Part shown: piece by piece, positions 18,885 through 29,884 of the stretch
Layout: every line of letters begins with the position of its first letter
How positions within the stretch are numbered: the stretch's first letter is position 1
Source of the DNA: Desulfobacterales bacterium
GTDB taxonomy: Bacteria; Desulfobacterota; Desulfobulbia; Desulfobulbales; JAJRZW01
Reading direction: 5' to 3'
DNA length: 32,599 nucleotides
NCBI GenBank assembly: GCA_026993265.1
Contig: JALWTY010000005.1
Location: 1-32,599 of the forward strand
The notes under the pieces: model-generated
Databases searched by the model: none
What the model saw: only the letters and a program-made list of their open reading frames with translations
Told to the model about the DNA's origin: nothing
Translations under genes and position numbers: made by a program

Positions 18885-19381
18885 AGCGTCCCTTGGCCTA
18901 CGGACGGACGGCGGACATAACAATCCATCTCGCGGACGCAAACGCCACCGTCCGCCTGGGGGAGGAAATCGCCCGGCTCTGCCGCGGCGGCGACGTGATA
19001 CTGCTCGCAGGCGAGCTGGGCGGCGGCAAGACCACCATGGTCAGGGGGCTGGCCCGCGGCCTGGGGGTGCCGGAGGAGGTGCCGGTGACCAGCCCCACCT
19101 TCGGCATCGTCCACGAGTATCCCGGCCGCCTGCCCCTGTTTCATTTCGACCTCTACCGGATAAGCGGCGAGGACGAGCTGTATGAGACCGGCTTCGACGA
19201 CTACGCCGCGGCCGGGGGGGTGATGGCCGTCGAGTGGCCGGAACGGCTCGGCGGGATGCGGCCGGAGGCATACCTCCTGGTCACCCTCGTCTACACCCGC
19301 GACTTCACCGCCAGGGAGGCGCAGCTCACGGCCCGCGGCGGGGACTGGCAGTCGCGGCTGGACAGGATCGCGCCCCCGTGA
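18881..19381 (+). CDS. tsaE: tRNA t6A biosynthesis ATPase TsaE
   Basis: LAGELGGGKTTMVRGLARGLG (Walker A), SPTFGIVHEYPG, FHFDLYRI, EWPERL; ATGA overlap with upstream gene. Confidence 0.94.
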   Translation: MKRPLAYGRTADITIHLADANATVRLGEEIARLCRGGDVILLAGELGGGKTTMVRGLARGLGVPEEVPVTSPTFGIVHEYPGRLPLFHFDLYRISGEDELYETGFDDYAAAGGVMAVEWPERLGGMRPEAYLLVTLVYTRDFTAREAQLTARGGDWQSRLDRIAPP

Positions 19382-19390
19382 CCACCACGG

Positions 19391-21112
<1,722 letters not shown>

Positions 21113-21190
21113 GGTGACCTCGTTGACCGTATTTACCACCCAACTCCACGCACCCGCTGCGACGCGGAAGAACCAGACCTTGCAACGCCG

Positions 21191-22045
21191 TCAGGCATCA
21201 TCCTCGGAATTGTAGAGTTCGCTGGCCTTGGCGATCTCCTCGGGCAGATCGCGGACGATGACCTTGTAGTCGGCCATCTTCGACTTCACATGGCCGACAA
21301 GCTGCGGGGGCAAGGATTCCACCCGGCCGGGAATGGTGGAGTACTTCATCCGGCCGGCAAAGTATTCGGCGATCATCAGGATGCCGAGACAGCTATCCAC
21401 CTCGACACCGCGCTCGCGGTCGTGGTGGAAACGGATCGCCTTGAGCACCTCATCGGGGATGCCCCAGTCCCGGGCCAGGGCCGCGCCCACCCGACAATGG
21501 TCGGTCCCGATCCTTTCCCGCTCGAAAACGGGCAGGGTCCCCTTCTCCGGAGCATAGACCTCGCAGGTGGCCCGCAGCTCCACGGCCGCCACCTGATCCT
21601 CGGCGATGAGACCGATATCGTGGATTATGCCTGCCAGAAAATAATCCTCTCCCGGAATCCCGAAGATCCTCTTGGCGATCATCTCGCAGAGGATTGCCAC
21701 CGTGGCGCAGTGAAGCCAGAGGGCACGGCGGGAGAAGCCGCTGTCTTCCGCCTTGTCGCGGAACATGTCGCGCAGCGCCTCCACCGCCACCAGGTTGCGC
21801 AAGTGTTTCATGCCCACGAAGACCACGGCCTTGGCGATGGAATCCACCTCGTTGCTCATCCCGAAATAGGGGCTGTTAACCAGCCGCAGAAGCCTTGTCA
21901 CCAGGACGGGATCGAGCTTGATGACCTCTTCGAAGTCGTGCATGGTGGCGTTCTCCGAGCCTATGAGCTGGCCGACCCGGATGGCCACGTGGGGCAGCGT
22001 CTTGAGATCACTGAATTTTTTTACGATTTCATCGGTGTCGTACAT
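21191..22045 (-). CDS. HDOD domain protein
   Basis: LKTLPHVAIRVGQLI, LDPVLVTRLLRLVNSPYFG, AGIIHDIGLI, GAALARDWGIPDEVLKAIRFHHD. Confidence 0.9.
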   Translation of the reverse strand: MYDTDEIVKKFSDLKTLPHVAIRVGQLIGSENATMHDFEEVIKLDPVLVTRLLRLVNSPYFGMSNEVDSIAKAVVFVGMKHLRNLVAVEALRDMFRDKAEDSGFSRRALWLHCATVAILCEMIAKRIFGIPGEDYFLAGIIHDIGLIAEDQVAAVELRATCEVYAPEKGTLPVFERERIGTDHCRVGAALARDWGIPDEVLKAIRFHHDRERGVEVDSCLGILMIAEYFAGRMKYSTIPGRVESLPPQLVGHVKSKMADYKVIVRDLPEEIAKASELYNSEDDA

Positions 22046-22046
22046 T

Positions 22047-22081
22047 ACAGAAAACAGAAGTCAGAGGACAGAAGACAGAAA
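22047..22081. repeat. Heptad tandem repeat, 5 units
   Basis: ACAGAAA ACAGAAG TCAGAGG ACAGAAG ACAGAAA (complement TTCTGTY type). Confidence 0.75.
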
Positions 22082-22172
22082 TCGGCATATCACGGATCAG
22101 ATGTTTTCGTGCCTTACGGCTCGTTCAGGGCCATTCTTGGCCCGTGTCCATCCGCGGTTCCGGCTTCGTTCC

Positions 22173-22499
22173 TCAAGCGAGTTGCTGGAGCGCGGCCACC
22201 AGTTCGTCGAGCCGGGCCACCTCCCCTTCCACGTCGGTACGCCCCTCGCGGCCGGCGCACTCCAGCTCATAGGCCGCGACCCTGAGCTTCTCCACCCCCA
22301 TGCTGGCGGCCGCGCCCTTGAGGCTGTGGGCCGCATACATGATCCCGTCCGCATCGCCATTGCCGATGGCCTCGCGAATCCGGGAGAGATCCTCGCCCGC
22401 GGTTTCCCGCAGAAGACCGAGCATCTCGGCCAGCATGTCTTCGTCCCCGCCCGACTGTTCGAGGGCGAAGTCACGGTCCCACTCGAGATCGACACTCAT
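22173..22499 (-). CDS. Stand-alone HPt domain phosphotransfer protein
   Basis: MYAAHSLKGAAASMGVEKLRVAAYELE HPt signature; start at MSVDLEWD. Confidence 0.87.
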   Translation of the reverse strand: MSVDLEWDRDFALEQSGGDEDMLAEMLGLLRETAGEDLSRIREAIGNGDADGIMYAAHSLKGAAASMGVEKLRVAAYELECAGREGRTDVEGEVARLDELVAALQQLA

Positions 22500-22701
22500 A
22501 ATATTCCTCCCCGCATGATCATTGGATTCAACGCCCCATGAAAAAAATCTATAAATATAGCGGCGAAAAAGCAAAGAGTTAATTGGGCTATCAACGGTTG
22601 ACAAAACGGCGGAGAGACCGGCTGACGAGACCTGCGAGCGCGGGCAGCACAACCCTGTTTGCACCCCATCCGGACCGCAGCGCGACCGGACCTGCCGCGG
22701 C

Positions 22702-23301
22702 CTATATGAACGGTGCCAGCTCGTCCTTGCCTATCGCGCCACGGCGCACTATTACCGGAACGCCACCGCTTTCCGCGGCAATGGTGGAACAGCCTCCGGG
22801 GCATTCGATGTCCGAGAGGATGTGAACCCTGCCGGCAAATAGGCGCGCCACCTCCTCCGCGGTGAGGGCCGGGGCCTGTCCGGAGATGTTGGCGCTGGTG
22901 GCGGTGACCACCCCGCCCGCGGCCGCGGCGAGCATCCGGGCCACAGGCTCCGACGAGACCCGCAGGCCGACAAGGCCGCGGCCATCGGAAAGGCCGGCGG
23001 GCAGGCCGGAACGGGCCGGAAAGAGCAGGGTCAGGGGGCCGGGCCAGAAATGTTCGATAAGGGGGGGGAAAGAGTCCGGCGTCCGGGCGGCGAGCAGGAC
23101 GACGTCATCACTGCTGCCGAGGACGCACGGCACCGGTTTGTCCAGGGGACGGCCCTTGAGGGCGAAAAGAGCGGCCAGGGCCCTGCCGTCGAAAGGATTG
23201 ACCGCAAGGCCCCAGGTGGTCTCGGTGGGAAAGGCGACGACGCCGCCGCGGCCGATCACGGCCACGGCCTCGTCCAGACCGGGGAACGCCTGCCTGTCCA
23301 T
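22702..23301 (-). CDS. tsaC: L-threonylcarbamoyladenylate synthase (Sua5/YrdC/YwlC)
   Basis: GGVVAFPTETTWGLAVNPF, ALKGRPLDKPVPC, WPGPLTLLF, VTATSANISG. Confidence 0.94.
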   Translation of the reverse strand: MDRQAFPGLDEAVAVIGRGGVVAFPTETTWGLAVNPFDGRALAALFALKGRPLDKPVPCVLGSSDDVVLLAARTPDSFPPLIEHFWPGPLTLLFPARSGLPAGLSDGRGLVGLRVSSEPVARMLAAAAGGVVTATSANISGQAPALTAEEVARLFAGRVHILSDIECPGGCSTIAAESGGVPVIVRRGAIGKDELAPFI

Positions 23302-23308
23302 GCCCTTT

Positions 23309-25087
23309 TCAGGACATGACGCCCGACAGCTTCTCGGCCCTGGCAATGACCTTCCCCTCCATGTCGCGGCGGAAATCCTCAAGCCGGGCCGCAATCTCCG
23401 GATTGGACAGGGCGAGAATCCTCGCGGCCAGGACCGCGGCGTTCCTGGCCCCGGCGGAGCCGATGGCCACGGTGGCCACCGGGATGCCGGGCGGCATCTG
23501 CACGGTGGCGAGCAGGGCGTCCATACCGTTCAGGGGGGAAGCGTCCACCGGCACGCCGATCACCGGCAGCCGGGTATGGGATGCGAGCACCCCGGCAAGA
23601 TGGGCCGCCATCCCGGCCGCGGCGATTATCACCTTTATCCCCCTCTCCTCCGCTCCCCTGGCAAAGGCCACGGCCCGCTCCGGGGTACGGTGGGCCGAGG
23701 CCAGCACCACCTCATAGCGGATGCCGAGCTTGACCAGGTTGTCGAAACATCCCTGCAGCACCGGCAGATCGGAATCACTGCCCATGATCACCGCCACCTC
23801 GGCCCCGGCCCCGTGGATGCGCTTCAACGCCTTGCGGCCGATGTCGGTGCGGTAGTAGCATCCCTCCCAGCTTATCTTCCGCACCGCCTCGTAGGCATTG
23901 TCAATGGCCCTGGGCAGGTTCTCTCCCCTGGCGGTTATGCCGAGCACCCGGCCGCCGCTGTTGACCAGGCGGCCGTCCTTCAACCCGGTGCCGGCGTGAA
24001 AGACCTTGACGTCTTCCATTGCGGCGACATCGTCGAGCCCGTTGATGGCAAAACCCTTTTCATACGAGCCGGGATACCCGCCCGAGGCCATGACCACGCA
24101 GACCGTGGGCCGGGGATCGATCTTCAGGGATATCTCGTGGAGACGGCCGTCGATGACCGATTCCATTATCTCGACAAGATCGCTTTCAAGGCGCATCAGC
24201 AGGGGCTGGGCCTCGGGATCGCCGAAACGGCAGTTGAACTCGAGAACCTTGATGCTCTCGCCGTCTATCATCAGCCCGGCGTATAGCACGCCGCGGTAGG
24301 GGCAGCCCTCCGCCGCCATCGCCTCAACCGTTGGCCGCATCACCTTCTCCATGACCAGCTCATGGATACGGCCGGTGACCACCGGCGCCGGGGAATAGGC
24401 CCCCATCCCTCCGGTGTTGGGCCCCTTGTCGCCGTCGAACACCGCCTTGTGGTCCTGGGACGTGGGCAGTGGCAGGATGGTCTTGCCGTCGGTAAAGGCG
24501 ATGAAGGATGCCTCCTCGCCGGTGAGGAACTCCTCCACCACCAGCCGCTCGCCCGCCTCGCCGAAACACTTCTTTCCCATTATCCGGTCGATGGCGTCCA
24601 GGGCCTCGGCCTCGCTCGCGGCCACAATGACCCCCTTGCCTGCGGCGAGACCGTCGGCCTTGACCACCAGGGGCGCGCCCTTTTCCTGCACATAGGCGCG
24701 GGCGGCGTCCATGTCGGTGAAAACGCGGTACTCAGCCGAAGGGATATCGTACTTGCGCATCAGATCCTTGGTGAAGACCTTGCTGCCCTCGAGCCGGGCC
24801 GCGGCGGCAGTCGGGCCGAATATCCTCAAGCCCCGCTGCTCAAAGAAATCGACAACCCCAAGGGTGAGAGGCACCTCGGGCCCCACCACGGTAAAATCGA
24901 CGCCGTTCTCATTAACAAAACCCGCAAGGGCCTCGAAATCGTCCACCGCGATGTCGACGCACTCGGCGTCCACGGCTATGCCGGCGTTGCCGGGGGCACA
25001 ATATACCTTCTCAACCTTGGGGCTCTGACCTATCTTCCACGCCAGGGCATGCTCACGCCCGCCCGATCCCAGCACCAGAACCTTCAT
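23309..25087 (-). CDS. PurD-PurE fusion: phosphoribosylamine-glycine ligase plus N5-CAIR mutase
   Basis: N-terminal PurD ([44 protein letters not shown]); C-terminal PurE ([37 protein letters not shown]); one continuous ORF. Confidence 0.95.
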   Translation of the reverse strand: MKVLVLGSGGREHALAWKIGQSPKVEKVYCAPGNAGIAVDAECVDIAVDDFEALAGFVNENGVDFTVVGPEVPLTLGVVDFFEQRGLRIFGPTAAAARLEGSKVFTKDLMRKYDIPSAEYRVFTDMDAARAYVQEKGAPLVVKADGLAAGKGVIVAASEAEALDAIDRIMGKKCFGEAGERLVVEEFLTGEEASFIAFTDGKTILPLPTSQDHKAVFDGDKGPNTGGMGAYSPAPVVTGRIHELVMEKVMRPTVEAMAAEGCPYRGVLYAGLMIDGESIKVLEFNCRFGDPEAQPLLMRLESDLVEIMESVIDGRLHEISLKIDPRPTVCVVMASGGYPGSYEKGFAINGLDDVAAMEDVKVFHAGTGLKDGRLVNSGGRVLGITARGENLPRAIDNAYEAVRKISWEGCYYRTDIGRKALKRIHGAGAEVAVIMGSDSDLPVLQGCFDNLVKLGIRYEVVLASAHRTPERAVAFARGAEERGIKVIIAAAGMAAHLAGVLASHTRLPVIGVPVDASPLNGMDALLATVQMPPGIPVATVAIGSAGARNAAVLAARILALSNPEIAARLEDFRRDMEGKVIARAEKLSGVMS

Positions 25088-25168
25088 CTCTTCTCCTTGC
25101 TCGTTCTCGTTACGGATTGGCACCACGCGCCCGCCCGCCGCAGCCCGGGATCACGCGAAACCATCCTG

Positions 25169-25214
25169 TTGACAGGGAAAGCCGCTCAATTTATAAAATG
25201 AATGAACGTTCATT
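25169..25214 (+). promoter_or_regulatory. sigma70 promoter with palindromic operator, probable TetR autoregulation site
   Basis: TTGACA (25169-25174), 17-bp spacer, TATAAA (25192-25197), then perfect palindrome AATGAACGTTCATT (25201-25214). Confidence 0.75.
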
Positions 25215-25294
25215 TACTGACACAAAAGGCCGTCCGCCGGCATGAATCCCGCAGATGGTCAAAAATAACACATGCCACGAGTCTGGCCAAGCCC

Positions 25295-25888
25295 ATGCGT
25301 ATATCGGACAAACATCAGAAAATCATCGACGCCGCGGTGAACGTGTTCGCGGAAAAAGGGTTCTTCAACGCGAGGATCTCGGACATCGCAAGGCAGGCGG
25401 GCGTGGCCGACGGCACCATCTACCTCTACTTCAACAACAAGTACGACATCCTCATCTCCCTGTTCGAGGAGGAGATCGGCAAGATAATCCTCGAGGTAAA
25501 AAAACTGATCGAAAAGGAGGAAGACCCGCGGCGGATGCTCGAGATATTCATCGCCCAGCATCTCGGGCTCGTCCGCCGCAGGAAAAGCCTTGCCGAGGTG
25601 CTGCAGATGGAGCTGAGGCAAAGCAACAAGTTCATGCGCGAGTACCGCAACACCAAGTTCATCGAGTACATCGACATCATCAGCGCCATCATCAGGAAGG
25701 GACAGGAGATGGGGGTCTTCCGGCCCGAGGTGAAGCCCGGCATCGCCAAGCGCGCCATCTTCGGGGCCATCGACGAGTGCGCCCGCCTCTGGATCCTCAA
25801 CCCGGACACCACCTATGACATAAACGAAACCGCGGCCCAGGTGAGCCGCATTTTCCTCGCCGGCCTGGAACAGCCCTCCGTCCAATAA
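25295..25888 (+). CDS. TetR/AcrR-family regulator
   Basis: HQKIIDAAVNVFAEKGFFNARISDIARQAGVADGTIYLYFNNKYDIL HTH; start at MRISDKHQK preferred because 25202 lies inside the promoter/operator. Confidence 0.92.
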   Translation: MRISDKHQKIIDAAVNVFAEKGFFNARISDIARQAGVADGTIYLYFNNKYDILISLFEEEIGKIILEVKKLIEKEEDPRRMLEIFIAQHLGLVRRRKSLAEVLQMELRQSNKFMREYRNTKFIEYIDIISAIIRKGQEMGVFRPEVKPGIAKRAIFGAIDECARLWILNPDTTYDINETAAQVSRIFLAGLEQPSVQ

Positions 25889-25929
25889 GGCAGAGCAAAA
25901 GACTTGGTTTTCCGCCTGCCGCCCGCCCC

Positions 25930-26415
25930 TCAGGCAGATTCGGAAGGAGAGATGTCGATGATCTCGAACTCGCGGCGGCCGTTGGGAGTGCTCACCGCCA
26001 CCTCGTCGCCAACCTCCTTGCCGAGGAGCGCCTGGCCTATTGGAGAAGCCACCGAGATGCTGCCCTTGTCCACGTCCGCCTCCTCCGGCCCGAGAAGCTG
26101 GTAGGTCAGCTCCTCGTCGGTCTCGAGGTCGAGCAGGGTGACCACGGTTCCGAACACGACCCGGTCGCAGGAAACCCTGGTGCAGTCGATCACCTCGCAG
26201 CGGCCGAGCTTGTCCTTGAGCTCCATTATCCGTCCCTCGATGAAGCCCTGTTTCTCCTTGGCCGCGTGATACTCGGCGTTCTCCCTGAGATCGCCGTGCT
26301 CCCGGGCCGACTCGATGGCCCGGACCACCTCGATACGGTCCACCCGCTGCAGCCGCTCCAGTTCCTCCCGCAACCGTTCGTGACCGGTGCGGGACATGGG
26401 GATACGCTCAACCAT
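25930..26415 (-). CDS. greA: Transcription elongation factor GreA
   Basis: LREELERLQRVDRIEVVRAIESAREHGDLRENAEYHAAKEKQGFIEGRI, SPIGQALLGKEVGDEV; SD GGAGG. Confidence 0.96.
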   Translation of the reverse strand: MVERIPMSRTGHERLREELERLQRVDRIEVVRAIESAREHGDLRENAEYHAAKEKQGFIEGRIMELKDKLGRCEVIDCTRVSCDRVVFGTVVTLLDLETDEELTYQLLGPEEADVDKGSISVASPIGQALLGKEVGDEVAVSTPNGRREFEIIDISPSESA

Positions 26416-26453
26416 CGCTTACAACACCTCCGTGCGAACTCTTTGTCATTAAC

Positions 26454-26496
26454 GAAAAAGAAAAACTCCTGCCCGGCTGCGCGGTCGGGACAGGAG
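26454..26496 (-). terminator. Rho-independent terminator within the greA leader
   Basis: Minus strand: CTCCTG-t-CCCG ... CGGG-CAGGAG then TTTTTCTTTTTC. Confidence 0.75.
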
Positions 26497-26504
26497 GTCA
26501 TGTC

Positions 26505-26533
26505 ATTGTTTTATTTTTTCTCCGCCTTGTCAA
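26505..26533 (-). promoter_or_regulatory. Predicted sigma70 promoter of greA
   Basis: Minus strand TTGACA (26528-26533), 17-bp spacer, AACAAT (26505-26510). Confidence 0.55.
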
Positions 26534-26746
26534 CAGGTTTGGCCGCGGTCTGCCCCCGGGAACGAAGCGACAAGGCGTAAAACACAAGGCCGGCCAAAGG
26601 CGGGACGGGCGCCGCGCAACCGTCCCCTTGCGGGCTCTCGCTATTCAATTCTGCCTCTCGCCTTCCTCCGCCTTGCCGCCGTCATCGCCGCGCGGCCGCT
26701 CCCCGCGCATACCCGCAGACCCTCCGGGCCAGCCCTCGTCCTTCCT

Positions 26747-26848
26747 TCAGGAGAATCCTCCGCGGTCGCCGGGCACGAGGTACAGCACCGCAAGCAGCCA
26801 GACGGCGAGAAAAAATATTATTTCAAGAACCTCGAACCAGCCGGTCAT
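26747..26848 (-). CDS. 33-aa single-TM small protein
   Basis: MTGWFEVLEIIFFLAVWLLAVLYLVPGDRGGFS; AAGGAGG just upstream of ATG. Confidence 0.5.
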   Translation of the reverse strand: MTGWFEVLEIIFFLAVWLLAVLYLVPGDRGGFS

Positions 26849-26865
26849 ACGCCCTCCTTCTTTAG

Positions 26866-27005
26866 CAGCCCGTTGAAAAACTACTGCGTTTGATGATTCT
26901 GCGTCAAAATCCGGCTCAAAATGCTCATTTACCCTATGTAAACTGCGCTTTTTCGCCGGATTTTTCCTTGCCTCATCTGCGCTCGCTACGTTTTTCAACG
27001 GGCTG
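26866..27005. repeat. 140-bp dispersed repeat with 16-bp perfect terminal inverted repeats
   Basis: CAGCCCGTTGAAAAAC ... GTTTTTCAACGGGCTG; other copies at 11710, 32372 and 32501. Confidence 0.88.
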
Positions 27006-27012
27006 TTAGCCC

Positions 27013-29883
27013 TCAGCGGAACCTTGCGATACCCTCCATGATGCGCCCGCGCCAGTGGTAATCCGCATACCAGGGCGCGACCACCGCCGCAAGCCGGCCG
27101 CCGGAGAGGATCGAGGTGACGATCATGGCCGGGTCCATGGCCCGCTCGACCTCGGAGCGTTCCCGGGCGCGGCTGAAGGTGATGATATCCCAGATACTGC
27201 GGCGCGGCGCGGGAACATCGATGTGAATACCGGCCTGGTCAAGCGCCATGCCGACCCTGCGGTCGAGATCAGGGTCAAACACTTCGGCCATTGCTTCCAG
27301 GGCCGTGCTGCGCCCGGAGCTTGCGGCCCGGCCCATCAGATTGAGCATCTGCATGTCGCGCCGCTCCGGCCAGGAAAGCAGCACCATGGTCGCCTGGGCC
27401 GCGGCGGCTCGGTAGTCGTTCATGGCGGCGTACAGAAAGGCGGCCATCACCTGAAGGCTCTCCTCGCCGGAAAAAACCGGCGACCTCTTGAGGGCGGCAA
27501 GCGCCCCGCGCACATCTCCCGACGCCTCCAGGCTACGGGCCGCGAGCATGGTCATGGTGACCGATTCCGGCGCCACGGCAAGCACCTTGCCGGCGAGTTC
27601 CGCGGCCTCTACAGGCATGCCGCTGTCGGCAAAGGCCGTAGCCAGGGCCGCAACCGCGGCGGGATCACTGTTCTTCTTCAGATGGGACGCAAGAAGACGC
27701 CCGGCAGCCCGCCCCTCGCCAGCCAGCCGGTATATGCGGTACAGCAGGGCAACTACCCGGTAGTCGTCCTCGCGGCCCAGAAGGGTCAGGCAGACCCTCT
27801 CCGCCTCGGCCAGCATACCCTGCCTGACCAGGATATCAGCCGCGAGAAGATCGGCCTCGAGCCTGACTCCGGCCATATCCCGGCCGGAAGGGTCAAGGGC
27901 CATGACATCGAGGCAGAGCTTCCTGGCCCGGTCGAGTTCACCGCGAGCGGCCAGAAGCCTGGCCCGGTCGAGGACAAGGGCCGGATCCCCATCGGGCGCA
28001 AGCCTGTTCATGTACTCCAGCAGGGCGGCGGCAAGATCGAGGTCGCGCTCAAGATAGCGGGAAAAGAGCATGCCCGCGGCCGCCCTGCCCGCGCCGTGTC
28101 CCTCGCCTATTGCCTGGAAGAGCCGGGCCTCGGCCTCGAAATCAAGACCGGCCCGGAAGAGAGTCCCGGCCTGATCGATGAGAAGATCCGCCCTGACGCC
28201 GTCTCCTTCCCCGGCCTCGCCGAGAAGCTCGTCATAGATGGCAAGGGCCTCACGGTAACGCCCTGCCTCCGTCAGGGCCCGGGCCAGAAAGACGAGGTCG
28301 TCTTCGCCGCCCTGGCCGGCAACGCCGGCGGCGAGATCGCGCAGCACTCCGGCAAGCCCCATCCTGGCCGCGATATCCATGCCCTGCCGCCTCACGCCGT
28401 CGTCCCACGGCCGTATGTCAAGACAGGCCATGTAATCTTTCATGGCCGCATAGCCATGCCCCCTGGCCTGTTCGAGCCGTCCCCGCAGGCAGAGGAAATC
28501 GGCCGAGGCAGCCACCGGAGAAGCGGCAAGACGGCCGATGATGGCCGCCGCTCCGTCCGTATTGCCGGTATCCAGGTAAATGGAGGCCAACCTCAAGGCG
28601 ACCGAGCTGTCATCCGGATCGAGTTCAAAAAGCTCCTCAAGGGCCCGCACCAGCCTGTCCTGACGGCCCAGGCTCTCGAGCAGGGGAATCATGCGCCTTA
28701 TGGCTGCGGCCTTTTTCTCTCCCTTGGCGATGCGGACAAGATGCTCGTGGACAAAGAGCGCGCCCTCGCTGTCGCCTGCGGCGAGGAGATCGCCGGTCAG
28801 GCTCTCCACCAGGGCGGGGTCGTCGGGCCGGACCGACAGAATCCGGCGGTAGAAATCAACGGCGTCGGCGCCCAGAGCCACGTTGAGGTTGATGATGGAG
28901 CGCAGGGCCTCACGGTCGTCGGGCCGGAGAAGGACGTAACGCTCGAAATAGGGAAGCGCCTCGGCGAAGCGGTCCTGCTGTACGAGCAGACGGCATATGC
29001 GCTTGAGCAGGGAAGCGTTCTTGGCGTCGCTGTCGAGGAGTTTCTTCAGGTGAAACAGGGCCTTGCCGTACCTGCCGCTGTTTTCGTAATAAATGGCGAG
29101 GCGGCCGTGGGCCTCGCGGTCTCCGGGTTCGAGGGAGAGTATGCGCCGCCAGTAGACAGAAGCGGCGCGGTTGTGGCGCAGCCGCTCATGCACCCTGGCC
29201 GCCAGCCTGAGAACCCCGGCCGGCGCCTTGCGCTCCCTTGCCAGGGGAACGATGTGCCGCCGCGCAAGGGGGTAACGTTTCAGCTCAAAGGCGAGCGAGG
29301 CCAGGGCCATCTTGACCTCGCGGCGGCGGGAAGCGCGGCGCTCGAGCCGCTGCAGGAACGGCAGGGCCTCCTTCTTGCGGTTCAGGGCGATCAGGCTCAG
29401 GGCCCGGCCGGCCAGGGCGCGGAGATCGCCGGAGGAAAGAGCGGCTGCCTGTTCGAACAGGGCCAGTGCCCGGGAGAAACGGCCCCGCTCGAACATGACC
29501 AGCCCGAGCAGGGTCAGGTAATCCACCTCGGCCGGATTCTCTTCGACCAGCGGCTCGAGTATGACCGCGGCGTCCTGCCATTTTTTCATCCCGGCAAGCA
29601 CGCAGGCCCGCTCCCACTCAAGCTGTCTGCGCCGGCCCGCCATCCCCGCAGCGGCCGCGTATCTTGCCGCCGCGTCGGCAAGCCTTTCCCTGCGGGCGAG
29701 CCCGCGGGCCTCGTCCCAGAGCTGCTTCCAGGGAGGGGGGGAATCGTTTCTGAGCTCGGAAGCGGGCAGGAAGTCGGACAGGGGAAAGAAAGCGCCCAGC
29801 TCGAGCGCAGACCCAGGAGCGGCCCATGCCGCGAAAATGACCGCGGCCAGGACGAAAACGCCGGGCCGGCGCGCCGCCCGCAT
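27013..29883 (-). CDS. Large tetratricopeptide-repeat protein with signal peptide
   Basis: MRAARRPGVFVLAAVIFAAWAAPGSALE signal-like N-terminus; many TPR-like helices (e.g. NPAEVDYLTLLGLVMFERGRFSRALALFEQA). Confidence 0.85.
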   Translation of the reverse strand: MRAARRPGVFVLAAVIFAAWAAPGSALELGAFFPLSDFLPASELRNDSPPPWKQLWDEARGLARRERLADAAARYAAAAGMAGRRRQLEWERACVLAGMKKWQDAAVILEPLVEENPAEVDYLTLLGLVMFERGRFSRALALFEQAAALSSGDLRALAGRALSLIALNRKKEALPFLQRLERRASRRREVKMALASLAFELKRYPLARRHIVPLARERKAPAGVLRLAARVHERLRHNRAASVYWRRILSLEPGDREAHGRLAIYYENSGRYGKALFHLKKLLDSDAKNASLLKRICRLLVQQDRFAEALPYFERYVLLRPDDREALRSIINLNVALGADAVDFYRRILSVRPDDPALVESLTGDLLAAGDSEGALFVHEHLVRIAKGEKKAAAIRRMIPLLESLGRQDRLVRALEELFELDPDDSSVALRLASIYLDTGNTDGAAAIIGRLAASPVAASADFLCLRGRLEQARGHGYAAMKDYMACLDIRPWDDGVRRQGMDIAARMGLAGVLRDLAAGVAGQGGEDDLVFLARALTEAGRYREALAIYDELLGEAGEGDGVRADLLIDQAGTLFRAGLDFEAEARLFQAIGEGHGAGRAAAGMLFSRYLERDLDLAAALLEYMNRLAPDGDPALVLDRARLLAARGELDRARKLCLDVMALDPSGRDMAGVRLEADLLAADILVRQGMLAEAERVCLTLLGREDDYRVVALLYRIYRLAGEGRAAGRLLASHLKKNSDPAAVAALATAFADSGMPVEAAELAGKVLAVAPESVTMTMLAARSLEASGDVRGALAALKRSPVFSGEESLQVMAAFLYAAMNDYRAAAAQATMVLLSWPERRDMQMLNLMGRAASSGRSTALEAMAEVFDPDLDRRVGMALDQAGIHIDVPAPRRSIWDIITFSRARERSEVERAMDPAMIVTSILSGGRLAAVVAPWYADYHWRGRIMEGIARFR

Positions 29884-29884
29884 C

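Noticed and set aside
22862-24286. 474-aa plus-strand ORF
   Set aside because: Crosses tsaC and purDE in antisense; no conserved motifs
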